Assembly (NCBI GenBank): GCA_030142905.1
Contig: JASJOG010000091.1
Location: 496,001 to 560,000, forward strand
Direction of reading: 5' to 3'
From: Heliopora coerulea
Lineage: Eukaryota; Cnidaria; Anthozoa; Scleralcyonacea; Helioporidae
DNA length: 64,000 bases
The notes under the pieces are model-generated. The model ran no database searches. It worked only from the letters and a program-made list of their open reading frames with translations, and was not told where the DNA came from. Positions 14,501 to 25,400 of the stretch are shown piece by piece. How positions within the stretch are numbered: position 1 is the first letter of the stretch; each line of letters opens with the position of its first letter. A program made the position numbers and the translations under genes.

Positions 14501-16762
14501 AAGCGGACGCCACTATATATTGATAATTATTTGATGCACATTAAACTGCATCAATCATTATCAATATATAGTGGCTTCCGCTTAGGTCGCACATATATAC
14601 CAAACTTGCAGCCTAGCTCACCATCTGAGTCTCAGTAGATCAATGGTTAGAGCGTCTTACTGGTCATAAGAAGGTTGGGGGTTCGATCCCTGTCTGGGGC
14701 TCAGAAATCATTTTCTGAGTATCAAGCTTGAAGATCATTCATCTACCTTAATATATCCAAGCTCTCATGTTTATCAAACATTAAACTGAACCAATATAAT
14801 GTCTGATAAAATTCTCCAGTCCATTTTATGAAATGAAGAAATTTTAGGGTATCCTTTGACACTTGAAAACCAAACAAGAGTTTGACATTCCAGAACATTT
14901 TTAGGCAAAGCAATGAATTAAAAGCTTCTGTACATTCTACTAATACTTTTAAGCAGATACTTCTTAAACCCCAAGACACATCAGTTGAAGTGACAATAAA
15001 GATACTATTATGATAAAAAAATTATTATAATGACTATAAATTAATAAAAAAATGTGAAAAACAGTTTTTCATACTTTTGCTTTCTAAGTTTTTCAGCCAG
15101 CTCATCATTTTTTGATGAAAATATTGACTCCTAAAAATGGGAAAATTAAAATTAGTCAAAGTTGCCACTGATTCAGTTCCTAATTTACTCATCATTTATT
15201 GTAGTTTAACAACTACATGATCTCTATGGAAGTTACATTTTTCAGTATTACAGTATAGCATCAAAAAATTGGAACTAGTGTGTCAATTTATACAAAACAG
15301 TTGATGAGTGGGTAGAACTTTACATACAGTATGTGTTCAGATAACCTTCAAGATAACATTACAATCTCCTGGATAAAAAACTGTATACTACAATCATATC
15401 ATGTAAAATGGACTCTAAAAAGATATTTCTTGATTACATGGAATGTAATATTGAGCAAAGAGTAAATTTTATCACTCAGCACTTGAGTACTTCATATTCT
15501 TCAGTACTTGGTAACACAGATTGAATATTTATCACTTGCACAAAGATAATTCACGAACATTCAGTGGGTACTTGGCACAATATCAAAACTCATGCCTAGG
15601 TTCGACTTGCTTTATTCCAGTATTTATTGGCCTCACATGGATTTCTTTTTTATACAGGGGGTCTGCTTGAAACATGGCCTTAGATATTTCTGTCTCCAAG
15701 ATGTAAATGATAAATACCTCATCATCTTCCTCCTTTTGATTTTCTTCCAATTCTTTCTTTAACTTGGCTTTCCTCAACAAGTCTTCTTTCTTCTGTTCTT
15801 CCTTCTCTATTACTTTCTGTTTAAAAGTTTTTTTCTTTTTAACTTGGACAGTTTTGGTATCTATATCAGATAAACAAATAAATAAGTAAAAACAACCAGA
15901 TAACCAGACATGCAAAACATCACTACAAACAGCACAATCCCTGGCATAAAAACATTACCTTTACTTACCAGAAAGAGGAACACTATCAACAGAGTTAATT
16001 TACTGCCCACCATCTTGCAATTAGAGACTACAGATTAAATAACTGCTCAGAGTGTGATTTGATTTGGAGTTTTTATTACTTGAGATCATGCATACCAAAG
16101 AGCCAAAGTGACCTGATATCTACAACCAGACAAATACCCACATCCTTATGGTATACCGTAGAAAAGGTCGCAATTGGTGATCCAAGATTTTCAAAATGAT
16201 TACAAAATTGAATAAGCGTTTTAGTCCGAATTTACTAGGGCCACAAATAAAGCCCCCCACAACCAAGGAATACAATAGTCTGCGTCTGATTTCGATCAAT
16301 TTCTACCCACTTCAAATTCGGATCGACGCCAAGTTTGACCATGCAGCTTTGGTACAGGTAGTACATACCAGACGAAGGTTCGTTGACTTCTGTTTTCTCT
16401 TTATTTTTCTCTTCGTCTTCGTCGTCCCAGTTTTCCTTCAGGAATCAGAGTAAATAGAAATTAAAATCAAAATACACAAAACTCTACAACGACTACAACA
16501 GAATCGCTTCCACTTACTTTTAAGCCATCGTCGTCCTCATCCTCTCCTTCCCACTGATCACCTTTCTTGGTTTTGAACTCTCCTGGCTCAAAATCCTCTT
16601 CATCTGTGCGAAAATAAAATATGCCGAAGTGTACAACTTTAGCCGATACTGATATTACTTTAATCTGTACTGAAAACTTTACGTTCCGGAATACTGAAAT
16701 TTTAATTTCTAATCAATTGAACATAATGTGCACTTTAATTACTTACCCCAGTTATCCGCCAT
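5548..16762 (-). CDS. EIF3J: Eukaryotic translation initiation factor 3 subunit J (nine exons, 3' end outside window)
   Basis: eIF3j is the loosely bound subunit of eIF3 that acts in the cytoplasm at the 40S decoding centre. Exons in coding order are 16762-16747, 16603-16518, 16435-16369, 15860-15718, 15130-15075, 12429-12386, 11255-11143, 6185-6128 and 5621-5548. All junctions are GT/AG and the phases join without a break, giving exactly 219 codons. The start MADNW and the acidic, Trp-containing segments (DQWEGEDEDDD, ENWDDEDEE) match the family N-terminus. They are followed by a Lys/Glu coiled region and then the conserved core: LVEEADLEVAKDTFG, FNPTSREEFSELAKMI, FLETLIRDL and VLASEKQKAQK. 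Human eIF3j has about 258 residues, so roughly 40 C-terminal residues are missing and must lie before position 1. Introns 5, 6 and 7 carry transposons. Exons were placed by reading conserved peptides and splice sites, without transcripts. Confidence 0.93.
7212..9702 (+). pseudogene. hAT transposase pseudogene
   Basis: The reading frame runs through several blocks. 7212-7793 is one frame with an in-frame TAA near 7542. 7787-8602 is a second frame with further stops. 8571-8984 is a third, and about 9240-9702 a fourth. Recognisable parts are a BED/TTF-like zinc-binding N-terminus (KWLEGRSWLKHD, then ICKYC), the catalytic-core neighbourhood (ISDSSTDSS, FTADGASVNFG, ISIHCSGHRLELALKDA) and the hAT C-terminal dimerisation region (AEPEGGFSLMNRIKCDW). 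Stops, frameshifts and the internal foldback show it cannot encode an active enzyme. It resembles the KIAA1586/ZNF862-like branch of hAT proteins; this is by motif reading only. Confidence 0.82.
8978..9260. mobile_element. Foldback element inserted in the hAT transposase
   Basis: Two long inverted arms (about 8982-9062 and 9145-9236) surround a short centre. The element is bounded by the 12-bp direct repeat AGAAAAAGACAA at 966-977 of the 8 kb block (8966-8977) and 9261-9272, which fits a target duplication and restores the transposase frame context (EKDK followed by LCDYG). The left arm read on the minus strand contains CTGACGA (9093-9087), a 6-bp hairpin and GAAA (9068-9065). A diverged relative of this arm is at 58180-58290. 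Confidence 0.7.
10315..11142. other. EIF3J intron sequence, nothing recognised
   Basis: This part of EIF3J intron 7 lies between the hAT right end and exon 7. It has a C homopolymer near 10650-10663 and no supported gene or repeat. Confidence 0.5.
13026..13675 (+). mobile_element. Penelope-like element remnant with inverted tails
   Basis: The outer parts are inverted copies of one tail: 13026-13200 on the minus strand and 13504-13675 on the plus strand. They share 'tattctaacgtttcgttgt' and 'ataaataaaagttacaagt'. The 305-bp middle encodes a GIY-YIG fragment on the plus strand. Both tails contain the hairpin motif CTGAAG-stem-GAAAC (minus 13069-13040; plus 13635-13664). It sits in EIF3J intron 5. 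The RT domain is absent. Confidence 0.75.
13176..13481 (+). pseudogene. GIY-YIG endonuclease fragment of a Penelope-like element
   Basis: The frame contains HVGETSRHLHKRVSK, HHLDTSHP, FDDFKIIS and ESLLIRNHKRTINAN. This corresponds to the GIY-YIG nuclease that follows reverse transcriptase in Penelope-like elements: the second Y/HVGE half, the catalytic Arg region and the C-terminal E/N motifs. The N-terminal GIY half and the whole RT are missing. The first residues derive from the tail rather than from coding sequence. Non-functional relic. Confidence 0.7.
13702..13961 (-). repeat. tRNA-derived SINE, copy A
   Basis: A member of a family seen six times in this window. On the minus strand it begins with a tRNA-like head (A-box-like TGGCATAGTGGTAGTGC near 13953-13937; degraded B box near 13914-13902) and ends at 'ccagtataaata'. 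It directly follows the PLE remnant. Confidence 0.75.
14349..14735. repeat. Palindrome of two inverted tRNA-like SINE heads
   Basis: The arms 14349-14526 and 14556-14735 are inverted repeats around a short AT-rich centre. The right arm on the plus strand has tRNA-type promoter boxes: TAGATCAATGGTTAGAGC (A box) and GGTTCGATCCC (B box, near 14683). The left arm has the degraded mirror image. Both ends carry 'ctcagaaatcattttctgag', itself a palindrome. It lies in EIF3J intron 5. It is not a functional tRNA gene, because acceptor and anticodon stems do not form. Confidence 0.7.
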
Positions 16763-16786
16763 GATGACTCACATTTGTCCTTATAA

Positions 16787-17080
16787 ACGCGTCCAAAAGG
16801 TAACGGACTGGATACTAAACTGTCACCAGTGAACTCTAATAAAAAGACTGGAACGATAACTCCTTATGCCCGGCCTTATGATTGGATGAAGCCAAAGTTC
16901 CGGTCACTGAAGGGAGCCACGGGAGTACGTCTGAAGAGCGAAAAATACAGTACAGTAGCCGACAAGAAAATTAACGATTTCTGGAAGCACAGTTGTTTTA
17001 GAACATATAATGATAAACCAGTATGTGTTAGACCAGTAAGTCTTTCGTCAGAAGAAATTCTAGCGACAAAAATGGATTGA
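16787..17080 (+). CDS. Unidentified open frame head to head with EIF3J
   Basis: The open frame begins after a stop at 16784-16786, only 22 bp beyond the EIF3J start codon, and ends with TGA at 17078-17080. The first in-frame ATG is at about 16886, so either the frame is an exon entered by splicing (AG at 16799 or 16828) or translation starts there. The product is basic, with TPYARPYDWMKPKFRS and INDFWKHSCFRTYNDKP. Its composition looks like real coding sequence and its position suggests a shared promoter with EIF3J. I do not recognise the family and assign no function; it could be chance. Confidence 0.35.
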   Translation, partial: TRPKGNGLDTKLSPVNSNKKTGTITPYARPYDWMKPKFRSLKGATGVRLKSEKYSTVADKKINDFWKHSCFRTYNDKPVCVRPVSLSSEEILATKMD

Positions 17081-18420
17081 AAGACGAATTATTTGCCAAA
17101 TTATAGCAAAATTTGTCTGGAAACTCATGGTGAAAGTACAGGTTTTTCTTGTTTTTCTTTGTTCGTTTTTTGCTTTCATACTTTGGTTTTCGAAGATTTT
17201 CATATCAAAAATTACGGGCATTATTTTGATATCGTAGCTTTATTATGTTCCATTCTTGTAAACCCTAACCTAACATTTTTCGATGCGAACAACAACTTAG
17301 AACTTGCAATAATTCTCCATAAAGTGTATTTTGGCAAATTTTTTGTGTCTAAGTAGACAAACCTCACTTTCATTGTTCTAGTAAATCAGTACTCTGTTGA
17401 GTTTTTAAACATGAAACACTGACCAATGTTCTTCATATTTATCAAAATACGGCCAGTTGTTGGTAACGTGTCGTTTACTTTAATTTTGAACCTTATATTT
17501 CACTGTATTTCTAGCCTTCATTGGTCGTGTATGAGTTCACATACTCTAAAATTCGAAGGTAGTTGGTTGTAAACCTTTAAGGATTCGATACGTTCGTCTT
17601 TCTCTCGTTTCAAGGTGCTTTTTTACCACAGGTTTGCTCCTTTTTTATGTCCTTTCTCTTGCCCTGGTAAACAAATTGGGTTCGCACTAAATCACATCGA
17701 CCTAAACCAAGTCAGCCAAAAATTAGCCTTCGATTAAACTGAAAACAATCCAAATCGAATCATAAGCCTTACCCTAATCATTGCTCTAATCTAATCTGAA
17801 ACTTGATCCCGTCTATTCCTAAAACAAATAAAAAAGTAAAATTACGGATGTTGGTAATCCGGTTTAGATCGATGATATCGAGCGTTTTACTTGAAAGGGG
17901 ACTGGGAGCGACATTGAAAAACACTGGGGAGCAGTGATCTTGTAGTTTTACCAAATTAATTGTTGGTTTATTCTTTAGATTTAGAATTTACAAGCCTGAA
18001 AACTAAGTTCGAGACGAGGTATAAGGTTGAACTAGCTGAATCTTTGACTTAAAATCCGTAATTCCTCAGAACAGCCTTAAAAAATAAGAATAACCTGAAA
18101 TTTCCGGGCCATTTCGAACTCAAATTTTGCTATTTTTTGCCAAATAATTAATCTTTTTCTCTAGTATAGGTCGCCAGAAACAGCTTTGACAAAAGCTGTA
18201 TTACTGAGGTATGTATTGTATTCTTCATTATTTACTTGGCAAAATTTTTACTCCAGTAAATTAAAGATTTAGTCGTTGTACATTTTCCACTAGAAGGTCT
18301 GGGTTTGACACACATGGCGGCCTCCATATCCGCCATTTTTGGCTTCGAAATTCCACCTCGAGTTATCGTTCCAGCCTTTTTAGAGCTCACTGACTGTCAC
18401 CAAAGGGCAGTGTTTCCACT

Positions 18421-18575
18421 TTGAAGGAAATTTCCTTTTTAAAGGAAATTTTAAGGAAATGATGGAAATTTGAAGGAAATAAAATTTTGAAGGAAATTTG
18501 AAGGAAATAAAATTTTGAAGGAAATTTGAAGGATTTGTTGACATTTTGAAGGAAATTTGAAAGAAATTTTGATCG
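18421..18575. repeat. Imperfect tandem repeat of GAAGGAAAT-type units
   Basis: A unit close to 'tttgaaggaaataaaa' is repeated with variants over about 150 bp; the longer period (about 28 bp) is clearest at 18475-18535. Confidence 0.75.
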
Positions 18576-20370
18576 AACCTGCACCTTTTAACTATTTCAT
18601 TTGTACTGTTGCAGTAGCTGACACAAAACAAACAAAAGAGGTTAAACATCGGTCGACTTTAGCACAACTGCTCGCAGATGACAACAAAAATGATCCTCGA
18701 GCGACTTCTAATTGCTTCCTGAGTCACAACCGTCATGCACTGCATGCGCTCTAATGCTGTTGTTAAAACAATAAACCGACAGAAGCGCAGTCTTGTGAAG
18801 CTAATACCCATTTATTGTTTCACCTTTTGTGAATCGTACTGAAATGTCATAGAGTTGAACTGAAGCAGAATTGTTAGTCTCTCTATGTATCTTGAAATAA
18901 AATGGGTTCGACGACTCTGACGATTATTTTGAATGTACTAGGAACTCAACAGCGAATTTGGGATTTTCTGATGGTTTAGTCAAATATGCCGTTTATGTTT
19001 CCTGAATTCATGACTTCATATTCGTGTCACTGCAGGTGAGAACTACATGTAGAAACAACAGTAATATGCACTTTTTTATCACTTTTACCAATAAAATTCT
19101 CCCCTTGATAAGTAGAATCGTCTGGCATTTGCCAGAGTGAAATGCTAGAGTTCGTCGTATAAATAGGGAAAGTTTCAACAAACTACCAAAGTAAACATTA
19201 ATTGATAAACAGCCTCGTTTCAGTTCCCCAGCACCACGCTCTGCCTGAGCGACGTAACTGAGCGACGACGTAACTGAGCGACGATTTCTTAATTTTAACA
19301 ACAAAGACATGCTTAATTTTATGATAAATTGTGAAGGAAATTTTGAGGAAATGTGAGTAGTTTTCAAGGAACTTCTGGATTGAAAAATAGGAAATTCCGT
19401 AGTGACAAAGCAGAAGCACTGCCGAAGGGTCAATTTTGTCAATGGCAGGGGAGAGGGGGCAATATTTCAAAAATTTATTGATGGCACGATATTTATGTCT
19501 TTTTAATTAGTTTGGAGTTTCATAAATTTCAAAACACTGAATTATCATAAAATGAAACTCTATTTATGCATTTTGAACATCAATTTTGACACACAAGAAG
19601 TAATTTTGATTACGTGAGCTTTATTTATCTCATCATCTCATCATCTCTAAACTCCTTTTATTTCTTGAAAGGAGGATATGCAATCGAACATTACATGAAC
19701 CAGGTAATTAAAATGGATAAATCAAAAAGAACCAAAATACAAATTAATCACTCTTGTTTGCATTATACCCATTTCAAATTGTTGTGTCATTTATCAATAT
19801 GATATCTAGGTTAAATTAGTTCTAATGTGCCTCTTCAAAAATAAGACAGCGAGGTTAAAGGTGGGGAGACTTAAAGTTCTAATAATCAAACGTTGTACTA
19901 AGATCTCTTGCAAAAGACAACCAAACTTCAACAGATCTTTCTCAAAGCACCCTTGTAAATCTAAATCGTAAATGAACTTTGCGACTAGTTTTCCGCATAT
20001 CAATTTCCCTTCGAATAATTCTATGTAAATCCGGCTCGAGCCGAGGGGCGTATTACTAAAAAATCCTCGCACGCTTCGCCAGAAATAACAAAATCCTCGA
20101 AAAAATTAAAAAATCCAGCCATTTAGAGAATTCTGAAAATCCTAAAAATATTCAATTAAAAATTAGCTAAAGTCCGAATCTCCAAAGCAAATTTGCCGAA
20201 ATTCTTTAATATCCTTCGTCATTTTTGTGAAAATAATAAAAGAAATCAATCAGAATTTCAAAAATTCTGATAAAATTCCGTTAGCAGACGAAAATGTTTG
20301 GGAGAGACTTCCCAAGCCGGGTGCCATTTTTAGAAATACCGTAGGAAGGAGTTTCTATGCCCGTATATGA

Positions 20371-20414
20371 ATCTATAATTACATACTGGAATATTCCAGT
20401 ATGTAATTATAGAT
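20371..20414. repeat. Perfect 44-bp palindrome
   Basis: The 22-bp halves meet at 20392/20393 (centre GGAATATTCC) without mismatch or spacer. A hairpin motif CTGAAGA (20455-20461) followed by a 5-6 bp stem and AAAC lies 40 bp downstream, as in the PLE tails in this window. Confidence 0.85.
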
Positions 20415-21055
20415 CCGTATATATATTTTTTTCTCACCTTCGTAAATCTATATTCTGAAGATGTTGCACGCCGCAACAAAACGTCAGTAAACATGTTTTA
20501 AAACTTTTCGACTTGCCTCTTTTACTATGGCGATATATTTAAGAATTCTGAGCTGGGCTTTGATCTTTATATTGCGATTGCGCTTTCCGCCCGGAAAATT
20601 AATAGCCAAGATTATAAGGGGGGAAATGGGAAGGTGCGGAAAGATCTGAAAATTCCCTGAAACTATTGGAAAAAAATTCGAAAATCCCTCAAAAAAATCA
20701 CCTGAGTAATATTATTCATAAAAAAGTGCGCGAGATTTTTATGGATTTAAAAATCCCGATGCCCCTTCGCTTAAGCTACATAATGTTCGATTTGGTCAGA
20801 TTTTACCTGATATCATAGCAGTGTTTCCACCCAAGAAAAGAGTTTAAGTTAGGCTACGTTTACACCATGGCAAAAGTCTTATGATTCTAACAGTATTCAG
20901 ATTCACTCAAAAATTGTAATCGGATTCGTTGGCCGTTTACACAGAAAAAAGTATCTGGGTTAAGTGCATGCTCGTGTTATCGCAAACAGTGCTTTCTTAC
21001 CTGTCCCGTTCGTCCGTCGATTCGACGATGACCATCAAGACATCCCGATTTGGGT

Positions 21056-21892
21056 TTAGGACGGGGGGGGTCTGTGGGTGCGGAGGTGACTCCGCAGGCC
21101 GATCTGGGCTTTGAAGAACCGTTGGCAGTGTGGACATGGAATGGTGGCAGGTACAGGAGGGTTGCTGGCTCTGTCCTTCCGGGCCTGCCTGCGTTGCTCA
21201 GCTGTGGAGATTCTTTGATCTTCGTAAGCCTGTGCGCTGCTGTGGACAGAAGCCCGCCATCCACATCTGTCAGTTGCTTCCATCACTCATGTATCAGGGT
21301 TGATGTCGAATGCTTTCAAGGAAGATTTCAGATTGTCTTTGAAGCGTTTTTTCGGTGCTCCCAGCGAACGTTTGCCCTGTGCCAGCTCACCAAAAAGAAG
21401 TTGCTTGGGGAGTCTGTCATCCGACTTTCGAGCCACATGCCCTGCCAAGCGTAGCTGTGACTGCTTGAGCATGGTGAAGATGCTGGGCAGGCCTGCACGG
21501 GTGAGGACCTCAGTGTCAGGGATCTTTTCTTGCCACCTTATGCCGAGTAGTTTTCTGAGACTGGTTGTATGGAAATAGTTGAGCTTTCTGGCGTGGCGTT
21601 GGTAAACTGTCCAGGTCTCACAACCATACAGCAATGTGGTGAGGACCACTGCACGATACACAAGGATCTTGGTCTCGATCGCGATGCCTCTTCTGTTCCA
21701 TACATTGTTGTATAGTCTGCCAAAGGCAGTGCTTGCCTTGGCTAGTCTGGCGTTCACCTCATCATCAATGACCACATTCCTGGACAGTGTGCTTCCCAGG
21801 TAGGTGAATTTGTCCACCACATTCAGACCCTGATCGTTGACAATGATGTTGGGCTCAACGTATGGCTTCCCAGGGGCTGGCTGGTGCATCAC
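21056..21892 (-). pseudogene. LINE C-terminal region with C2H2 zinc finger
   Basis: This is the continuation of the LINE protein after the frameshift. It has the thumb/connection segment (KFTYLGSTLS, LLYGCETWT, RLAGHVARKSDDRLPKQ, GAPKKRFKDNLK), a stop near 21286, and then a Cys2His2 finger CPHCQRFFKAQIGLRSHLRTH-like segment (C-x2-C-x12-H-x3-H spacing). The finger probably binds nucleic acid. The very C-terminus shifts frame at a G run near 21062-21068. Confidence 0.8.
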
Positions 21893-23972
21893 CTCTGTCT
21901 TTTTTTGTACTGATTATCAGGCCAAAGTTGTTGCAGGCGGTGGAGAACTTGTCAACAGTATGTTGCATGCTGGCTTCAGATGTAGTGTTGAGAGCACAGT
22001 CGTCCGCAAACAAGAGTTCGTTGACGGTACCGGACTGAACTTTAGTTTTTGCTTGTAGCCTCCTGAGGTTGAAGGTGGAGCCATCGAAACGCCACCTAAT
22101 GCCGATTCCTGTGTTGGAGTCAGCGAAGGCATCCGTAAGCATGGCCGAAAACATGAGGCTGAACAGTGTCGGAGCCAGGACACAACCCTGCTTGACGCCG
22201 TTGGATACTGAGAACGGCTCTGATGTTTCTCCGCTGTCTTGGACTCTGGCCAGCATACCATCATGAAGCTGGCGAACGATGGTGGTGAACTTTGTGGGGC
22301 AGCCATATTTCGCCATGATTTTCCAGAGTCCTTCTCTGCTCACCGTATCAAACGCTTTGGTCAGATCAACATAGGTGGAGTACAGGTCGGTGTTCTGTTC
22401 CTGACACTTCTCTTGGAGCTGCCTGGCAGCAAACACCATGTCGATCGTCCCACGTTCTTTCCGGAAGCCGCATTGACTTTCAGGCAGAAGGCCATCCTCC
22501 AAATGTTCGATGAGGCGGTTGAGGAGAACTCTTGCCAGTGTTTTGCCTGCAGATGAGAGAAGTGAGATGCCACGATGGTTGTCACAGGCCTGCCGGTTTC
22601 CTTTTCGTTTGTACAGATGGATTATCAAGGCATCCTTAAAGTCCTGGGACACTGTCTCCTGCTCCCAGATGAGTTGGAACAGCTGGCAGAGCTTTTCAAC
22701 CAGGGCAGTGCCTCCTTCTTTGTAGAGCTCGGCTGGGATGGAGTCTGAGCCAGGTGCTTTGCCGTTGGATAGGAGGTGGACTGCTTTCTGGGTCTCTTCC
22801 AGTGTTGCCACATCGTCCAGAGACTTGTTGGTGGGGACTTGGGGAAGACGCTCGATGGCTTCATTGTTGATGCTGAATGGGTGGTTAAGGACACTGTTAA
22901 AATGTTCAGCCCATCTGTCAAGAATTTTTTCTTTCTCCGTGATCAGGGATGCTCCGTCAGCACTGAGAAGTAGGGAGGTTCCGGATGATGAGGGGCCGTA
23001 GATTTCCTTCAGAGCACTGTAAAAGTTTTTCATGTCATGTCTGTTTGCATAAGCTTGAATTTCAGCAGCTCTGGCCCTAAGCCAAGAATCCTGCATTTCA
23101 CGCAGCTTTTGTTGAACAGTGCTGCGGGCAGACTTCAGTTTGTCCTTCTTTGAGACGGACTTGGGATCAACCATGTGCGCTTTGTAGGCACGTTGCTTGT
23201 CTTCCAGAAGTTTCAAGATTTCTGTGCTGTTTTCATCAAACCAATCTTTGTGTTTCCTGCTTGAAGGCCCAAGAAACTCCAAGGCTGTACTGTAGACCAT
23301 TCCACAAAGATGACTCCAGGCTGATTCTACGTTCTGGCCGTCTAGCTCCACAGTGTCAAGGCGCTCTTGCATGGTGGCGACAAAAGACTGCCTGATGCTG
23401 TCAGATTTGAGTTTGCCGATGTTGAGGCGTTTGGGGGCTTTCACGCCCTGGGGGCGTCTCTTGGGATGGATGCGGAGATTGAGTTTTGTTATGATGAGGC
23501 GGTGATCAGTCCAGCATTCAGCGCCACACATGGCTTTGGTGACACGCCCATCCTGCCTGTCTCTCTTTCTGATGATGACATAATCAATGAGATGCCAATA
23601 TCTGGAGCGAGGATGCATCCATGATGTCTTGTTGCGTGTGGGGAGGCGGAAGATGGTGTTGGTGATCAGAAGGTCATGCTCTGCACAAGTCTGGAGGAGT
23701 AGCAGGCCGTTGCTGTTACACTTTCCAACTCCGTGCTTCCCGATCACACCTTCCCAACTGGAGCTGTCTTGTCCAACTCGAGCATTAAAATCACCAAGGA
23801 TGATGAGCTTGTCCGCCTTGGGGACTGCATTAATGACAGTGTTCAAGTCTTCATAGAACTTCTGTTTGATTTCATCTGGGTTGGTTATTGTAGGGACATA
23901 GGCACTGACTATAGTGGCAAACGTTTCTCCCCGAAAAAGTGGGAGTCTCAGTGTCATGAGCCGGTCGTTCAT
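21855..23972 (-). pseudogene. LINE endonuclease C-terminal part plus reverse transcriptase
   Basis: This 705-codon open block starts inside the endonuclease; the true N-terminus continues upstream to about 24290 across a stop. Endonuclease marks are IILGDFNARVG, YVIIRKRDRQD and WTDHRLII. RT marks are APGSDSIPAELY, HRGISLLSSAGKTL, QCGFRKERGTIDM, YVDLTKAFDTV (motif A), GVKQGCVLAPTLFS (motif B) and LLFADDCAL (motif C, catalytic Asp pair present). The C-terminal end is out of frame because of a homopolymer indel. The RT core looks intact, so the copy is fairly young although not autonomous as it stands. Confidence 0.88.
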
Positions 23973-24440
23973 TCCTTTTGGTACTCCAGCCAGTTTACTG
24001 ACAAGCGACGACTTTGCAGCGAACCCAACGCCAGCTTCGCGTCTCTCCTCGGGTGCACGGTCACTCCAGAAAAAGGTGTAGCCAGCTCCTCTTTCGCACA
24101 GCTCACCCTCTCCAGCTAGCCTGGTCTCACTAAGTGCAGTAATGTCAATATTTTATCTTGCCAATTCACTGGCAATCAGGGCCGTCCTTCTCTGTGGCCT
24201 ATCTGAGTCACTGTAGTCTCTGTCAAGAAGTGTCCGTATGTTCCAAACTGCTAAGTTCAGGGGAAGGATTCTTGGTTTCTTCTTTCCTTTGTTGTTTCGA
24301 CCGCATGAGTAGGGTCCCCGTCAGCCGCGATATGCTGACTGGGTAAGGAGGAGCAGACAATTTTTAGGTCACCTTTTCTAGACCCTTCCTCGTGCCAGGG
24401 AGGTGAGCAGTGCGTTCCTAAAAAGGGCTGCTCAGTCGCT

Positions 24441-25400
24441 CAGACGGCTGCCGGATTCCACACGTATTTGGCGAATATGATTCGGTCACCAAAAACGGAA
24501 CTTTTCAAAAACGCTTCCCAGAGTAGAAATATTTAAAAAAGCCGTTTTCATATGCTTGTGTGGACGGGTGAAAACGGAACTTTTCAAAAACACGTACGTC
24601 ATAGTATGGTATCCCACTTAAGATGTAAAACGGTGGACGGATATATCACTTTTTTTCCGTTTTTTCTTGGGCTTTTTAAGCCTAATAACGTGTCTTGAAA
24701 TAAACCTGGCTTTGCTGAATGTTCAAGCTGACTACGTGAGGAGGAGGCTTAACTTTATCAGGTAACTTTCACTCCCGATCTCGACTGCCATCTGAAACGT
24801 CTTGACAGAGGACGACGACAAACACCTTGAAGATTTTCGGTTACAGCAGAACTTACCAGTGCTTGGCGGGATAATTTTGCAGTCCAAATAGGTAAAGATA
24901 AAGTAAAATACCTTTATTTATACTGGATAACCCTATCAGCTACCTAAAGCTGCATGTTCTTCCTATAGGTTCGGTAAGGGTCACCCCTCCTGAGTCCAGT
25001 GTTAGTGCAGGACGAAACCAGCGTACCTGTGATGCTTGGTAGAGTCAAACTGGACAACACTCTTCTCACATGTGACCAAGATAACTTTAATCAGATAACT
25101 GCACGGAGCCGGAATCGAACCGTAGTCACAGTGGTGAGAGGCACGTGCACTACCACTGTGCCACCAGCACCCCGAGTTGTTAACGTTTTCAAATCGTGTA
25201 TCCGCATTCTTGTCGACGGGCGAAAACGACTCGAAAACGTTATCGTGTGGACGGAACTACTTTTGAAAACGGAGAAGAATATTGGCGTTTTCAAATGAAA
25301 ATGGATACGTGTGGACAGTGTCTTTGTAGCAGGTCGCCAAGCGCAATGCTAAGCAGCTACACGAAAGTTTACACGTTAGGGCTTGTTAAGAACGTCTTTT
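24441..25400. repeat. Nonautonomous repeat DNA interrupted by a SINE
   Basis: Segments 24480-24900 and 25175-25320 share phrases such as 'gtgtggacgg', 'gaaaacggaac' and 'tttcaaaaacg', typical of a MITE-like repeat. SINE copy B (24913-25172) separates them. No coding sequence is visible. Confidence 0.4.
24913..25172 (-). repeat. tRNA-derived SINE, copy B
   Basis: The best preserved copy. On the minus strand the head reads TGGCACAGTGGTAGTGC (A box) and GGTTCGATTCC (B box), the two internal promoter boxes of RNA polymerase III tRNA genes. About 170 bp of family-specific body follow, ending in 'ccagtataaata'. Confidence 0.82.

Larger units (their letters stand above)
17081..20850. other. Intergenic, repeats only
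   Basis: No gene is supported. It holds the GAAGGAAA-type tandem repeat at 18421-18575, a related scrap near 19330-19360, and the palindrome and hairpin motif at 20371-20488. Short minus-strand frames rich in Phe/Lys over 18380-18650 are the tandem repeat read in frame and not proteins. Confidence 0.5.
20990..24440 (-). mobile_element. Non-LTR retrotransposon (LINE) with APE endonuclease, RT and C2H2 finger
   Basis: The coding order on the minus strand is endonuclease (from about 24290), reverse transcriptase, then a C-terminal C2H2 finger near 21130-21080. Defects are a TAA at 24155-24153 in the endonuclease N-terminus, a frameshift in a T run near 21897-21907, and a TGA just before the finger-containing segment (near 21286). 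It is inserted within older repeat DNA: 20851-20990 resembles the start of the element at 39287-39782. The clade is not resolved by eye (RTE/CR1-like general layout). The ends are approximate. Confidence 0.85.

Noticed and set aside
14640..14700. Possible tRNA gene with A and B boxes
   Set aside because: The boxes are present but acceptor, D and anticodon stems do not pair, and the unit lies in a palindrome shared with 44002-44139; it is a SINE head.
18380..18649. Minus-strand Phe/Lys/Ser-rich open frames
   Set aside because: They are in-frame translations of the GAAGGAAA tandem repeat.
25090..25172. Possible tRNA gene on the minus strand
   Set aside because: It is the tRNA-like head of a SINE found in several copies; no proper cloverleaf or terminator.
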